From: Bacillota bacterium
Lineage (GTDB): Bacteria > Bacillota > Sulfobacillia > Symbiobacteriales > ZC4RG38
Assembly (NCBI GenBank): GCA_003242505.1
Contig: QGUP01000089.1
Span: 1-7,640 of the forward strand
Length of the DNA: 7,640 bases
Reading direction: 5' to 3'
Shown here in pieces: positions 6,277 through 7,640 of the stretch. Both the position numbers and the translations under genes were made by a program. Within the stretch, counting starts at the first letter, position 1; each line of letters starts with the position of its first letter. The notes under the pieces were generated by a model. It was not told the DNA's origin, searched no databases, and saw nothing but the letters and a program-made list of their open reading frames with translations.

Positions 6277-6872
6277 TGATCGATCCCCTGGTCCCGGAGC
6301 AGCCGGGGGAGCCGCTTGAGGGCGTAGGAGATCCGGCTCTTCACCGTTCCCAGGGGGATGCCCAGGACCTCCGCGATCTCCTGGTAGTCGAGCTGGTGGT
6401 AGTACCGCAGTTCCACCACCTCCCGGTAGACCAGGGGGAGGGCGGTGAGCGCGGCGTCGATCCGGGCCGCGACCCAGGCCCGCTCCGCCTCCCGATCCGG
6501 GCGCTGGGTCGGCGCCGGCAGGGTCGGGCCGAGCTCTTCCTCCACCGGCCGCTTCCGGCGCTTGTAGTCGATGGCGTTGTTCCTGGCCACCTTGAAGAGC
6601 CACGCCTTCAGGTGGCCGTCCATCCGGAAGAGCCTGGCCTGCTGCCAGACCTTCAGCATCGTGTCCTGGAGGATCTCCTCCGCCAGGAGCCTGTCCCCCA
6701 CAATCCGATACGTATAGGCCAGGATGGCTGGGCCGTACCGCTCCATCACCTGGACCAGGGCGGCCTCGTCCCCCCGTTGCAGCCGCCGGACCAGGCCGGC
6801 GTCGGCCTCGTTGCCACCGGCCGCCGGCTGGCGCTTCCTGGGCCCAAGCGCCAGCGGCAGGACCTTTGCCAT
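6258..6872 (-). CDS. ECF (extracytoplasmic function) RNA polymerase sigma factor
   Basis: 204 aa, two-domain sigma-70 of the ECF type lacking regions 1 and 3. Sigma2 spans about residues 25-106, with AEEILQDTMLKVWQ (64-77) for core binding and LKAWLFKVARNNAIDYKRR (88-106) for -10 recognition. An acidic/proline linker (110-130) leads to sigma4 (about 136-192), with the helix-turn-helix in YQEIAEVLGIPLGTVKSRI (163-181) for the -35 element. The N-terminus carries about 20 basic residues ahead of sigma2. I chose the ATG at 6870-6872, with GGGGGTG six bases upstream; a GTG at 6881 lacks a spaced ribosome site. No anti-sigma gene follows: the next gene is pgsA after 139 nt with its own promoter. 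Its target genes are not shown by the sequence; envelope genes nearby (pgsA) are possible targets only by inference. Confidence 0.93.
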   Translation of the reverse strand: MAKVLPLALGPRKRQPAAGGNEADAGLVRRLQRGDEAALVQVMERYGPAILAYTYRIVGDRLLAEEILQDTMLKVWQQARLFRMDGHLKAWLFKVARNNAIDYKRRKRPVEEELGPTLPAPTQRPDREAERAWVAARIDAALTALPLVYREVVELRYYHQLDYQEIAEVLGIPLGTVKSRISYALKRLPRLLRDQGIDQYLLDP

Positions 6873-7074
6873 GTGCCACACCCCCGTCGCGGCCAGACCG
6901 CCGCCGGCTCCACCCGCCGCCTGGCCAGCAAGGAAGCGCCGCTGCTCGGAGCCATTCCGGAACCGTCTCGTCCGGAACCATCACGGAACCATCTCGGGGT
7001 ACCAGCACGGAGAGACAGGAAGCACGAAGATGGAACCCCTTCGGCTTGCCGCTTCCGGCAGGGTCGGATGGGCA
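6873..7074 (-). other. Long leader of the ECF sigma gene
   Basis: About 200 nt from the predicted transcription start to the sigma ATG, with no credible gene on either strand. It holds a 5-bp stem with a 4-nt loop (TGCCGCTTCCGGCA on the plus strand, 7047-7060) and the GGAACC-type repeat array at 6947-6995. Its length suggests post-transcriptional or operator control of sigma expression, but no known riboswitch class is recognised. Confidence 0.4.
6947..6995. repeat. Four imperfect 12-bp direct repeats (cggaaccatctc type)
   Basis: Plus-strand copies: 6947-6958 (cggagccattcc), 6958-6969 (cggaaccgtctc), 6973-6984 (cggaaccatcac) and 6984-6995 (cggaaccatctc). Start-to-start spacings are 11, 15 and 11 bp. 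Another GGAACC lies at 7032-7037. The array is in the sigma gene leader and could be a regulator-binding array or a relic of slippage. Confidence 0.65.
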
Positions 7075-7080
7075 CCACCC

Positions 7081-7109
7081 ATTGTAGCGCGGGTGGGTAT
7101 GAAGCACAA
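7081..7109 (-). promoter_or_regulatory. Sigma-A-like promoter upstream of the ECF sigma gene
   Basis: Minus strand: TTGTGC (-35, 7104-7109), a 17-bp spacer, then TACAAT (-10, 7081-7086, five of six consensus). The start would be near 7074. An inverted repeat ATGGG-n5-CCCAT (plus strand 7068-7082) overlaps the -10 box and is centred on the predicted start, an operator-like position. Confidence 0.65.
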
Positions 7110-7110
7110 G

Positions 7111-7140
7111 TGAATTGTTTTGCAATTTGATTAATATGTT
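7111..7140 (-). promoter_or_regulatory. AT-rich UP-element-like block
   Basis: 24 of 30 bases are A or T, in a window that is mostly G and C, immediately upstream of the -35 box of the sigma gene promoter. The placement and composition fit an UP element contacted by the RNA polymerase alpha subunit. Composition is seen; the role is inferred. Confidence 0.5.
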
Positions 7141-7183
7141 GATGCAACGATCCGGGGGCGGCAGCGGGGCAAATCGTTGCATC
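7141..7183. repeat. Perfect 11-bp inverted repeat GATGCAACGAT / ATCGTTGCATC
   Basis: Arms at 7141-7151 and 7173-7183, separated by 21 bp, so arm centres are 32 bp apart (about three helical turns). It sits just upstream of the AT-rich block and downstream of the DUF72 stop. As RNA it would make an 11-bp stem with a 21-nt loop, but no T-run follows on the minus strand. It is either an operator pair or a mRNA 3' stem-loop. Confidence 0.75.
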
Positions 7184-7187
7184 CGCG

Positions 7188-7213
7188 CAACAGGCTTCAG
7201 CAACAGGCTTCAG
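7188..7213. repeat. Perfect 13-bp tandem duplication across the DUF72 stop codon
   Basis: CAACAGGCTTCAG at 7188-7200 is repeated at 7201-7213 with no spacer. On the minus strand the upstream unit contains the stop codon of the DUF72 gene and the second lies just beyond it. It is a clean recent slippage or duplication event. Confidence 0.9.
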
Positions 7214-7640
7214 AACAGCCGGAGTTGGCCTGGCCCGGCGGACGGGGGCGCCGGCACCCCCCGGTGGTCCCGGGGCGGGGTGGGCAGGCCCAGGAGTTCC
7301 ATCATGTCCAGGGCGTTGCGCACCGCGTAGTTGCTCCGGTTGTTGTTCATCAGGAGGTGGACCTCCTCCGCCTCCCCGGCCAGCCGCTGCACCTCCGGCA
7401 CCATCTCCGCCAGTTCCTCCCGGGAGTAGAGGTAGTCGAACCGGTCCGCGGAGGTCTCCCCCTTTTTGTACCAGGTGGCCAGGTTGCGGCCGTGGAAGCG
7501 GACAATGGCCAGGGCCGGGTGGGTGACGGCGACGACCCGGGGAACGCAGCCTGACCCCACCTGGGGCTCGTCGCAGACCACGTGAACCGCCCGGAGTTCC
7601 CGGAGCACCTCCAGGGTGTGGGCGGTCGCCTCCTCATCAG
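7210..7640 (-). CDS. DUF72 (YecE-like) family protein, C-terminal part
   Basis: Partial: the frame is open from the window edge (first whole codon at 7638) to TGA at 7210-7212, about 142 residues, where complete members run to some 240-300. Recognised by the family's C-terminal half: a VCDEPQ segment, RFHGRN followed by W and Y residues (the F/R-HGRN-W block), a DYLYS segment, and HLLMNNNRSNYAVRNAL, the NN...A..NA signature, followed by LLGLP and a QLRLF tail like the common (Q)LxLF end of the family. DUF72 proteins are TIM-barrel-like and of unproven function, so none is claimed. The GTG at 7606-7608 is internal, not the start, because coding continues upstream of it. The stop lies in a 13-bp tandem duplication. 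Confidence 0.87.
   Translation of the reverse strand, partial: DEEATAHTLEVLRELRAVHVVCDEPQVGSGCVPRVVAVTHPALAIVRFHGRNLATWYKKGETSADRFDYLYSREELAEMVPEVQRLAGEAEEVHLLMNNNRSNYAVRNALDMMELLGLPTPPRDHRGVPAPPSAGPGQLRLF

Noticed and set aside
4409..6319. Very long plus-strand open frame (about 636 codons), and another at 2843-4384
   Set aside because: Both run antisense to well-recognised genes (thiN, pgsA, mqnE and the phosphorylase-family gene), have Pro/Gly/His/Arg-rich low-complexity content and no family motifs. Such frames are expected opposite GC-rich genes.
6958..7060. Plus-strand ECF-type promoters built from GGAACC
   Set aside because: No matching -10 element at about 16-17 bp was found for any copy, and no plus-strand gene lies downstream.
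6746..7147. Minus-strand open frame covering the sigma gene leader
   Set aside because: It begins upstream of the predicted promoter, overlaps the sigma gene in another frame, and its peptide only reflects the DNA repeats.

Overview
This is a GC-rich window in which every supported gene lies on the minus strand. The futalosine (mqn) route to menaquinone, strong AGGAGG-type ribosome binding sites and sigma-A-like promoters suggest a high-GC Bacillota of the Symbiobacterium or Thermaerobacter kind. That assignment is an inference; no rRNA or other taxonomic marker is present.

Layout in the direction of transcription (high to low coordinates). (1) 7640-7210: C-terminal part of a DUF72 protein. 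(2) 7209-6873: a 337-nt gap with an 11-bp inverted repeat, an AT-rich block, a good sigma-A-like promoter and a leader carrying GGAACC-type repeats. (3) 6872-6258: an ECF sigma factor with no anti-sigma gene beside it. (4) 6118-5564: pgsA (phosphatidylglycerophosphate synthase) with its own extended -10 promoter, then thiN (thiamine pyrophosphokinase, 5548-4898). (5) 4732-672: a nucleoside phosphorylase-family gene, mqnE, mqnA and mqnC, tightly spaced. (6) 600-1: the N-terminal part of a GT4 glycosyltransferase resembling diacylglycerol glucosyltransferases, running off the window and apparently disrupted in its last 75 bases.

How the genes fit together: MqnA makes 3-enolpyruvyl-benzoate from chorismate, MqnE joins it to SAM to give aminofutalosine, and MqnC cyclises dehypoxanthinyl futalosine. 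Between MqnE and MqnC a purine base must be removed, normally by MqnB. No mqnB is seen here. Instead the first gene of the cluster is an MTAP/PNP-family enzyme whose base-contacting positions look like those of 6-oxopurine enzymes (Glu and Asn) rather than MTAP (Ser and Asp). This makes it a candidate non-orthologous futalosine-cleaving enzyme and is the most interesting point in the window. MqnD and the aminofutalosine deaminase are not in the window. pgsA and the GT4 gene add a membrane-lipid theme around the quinone genes.
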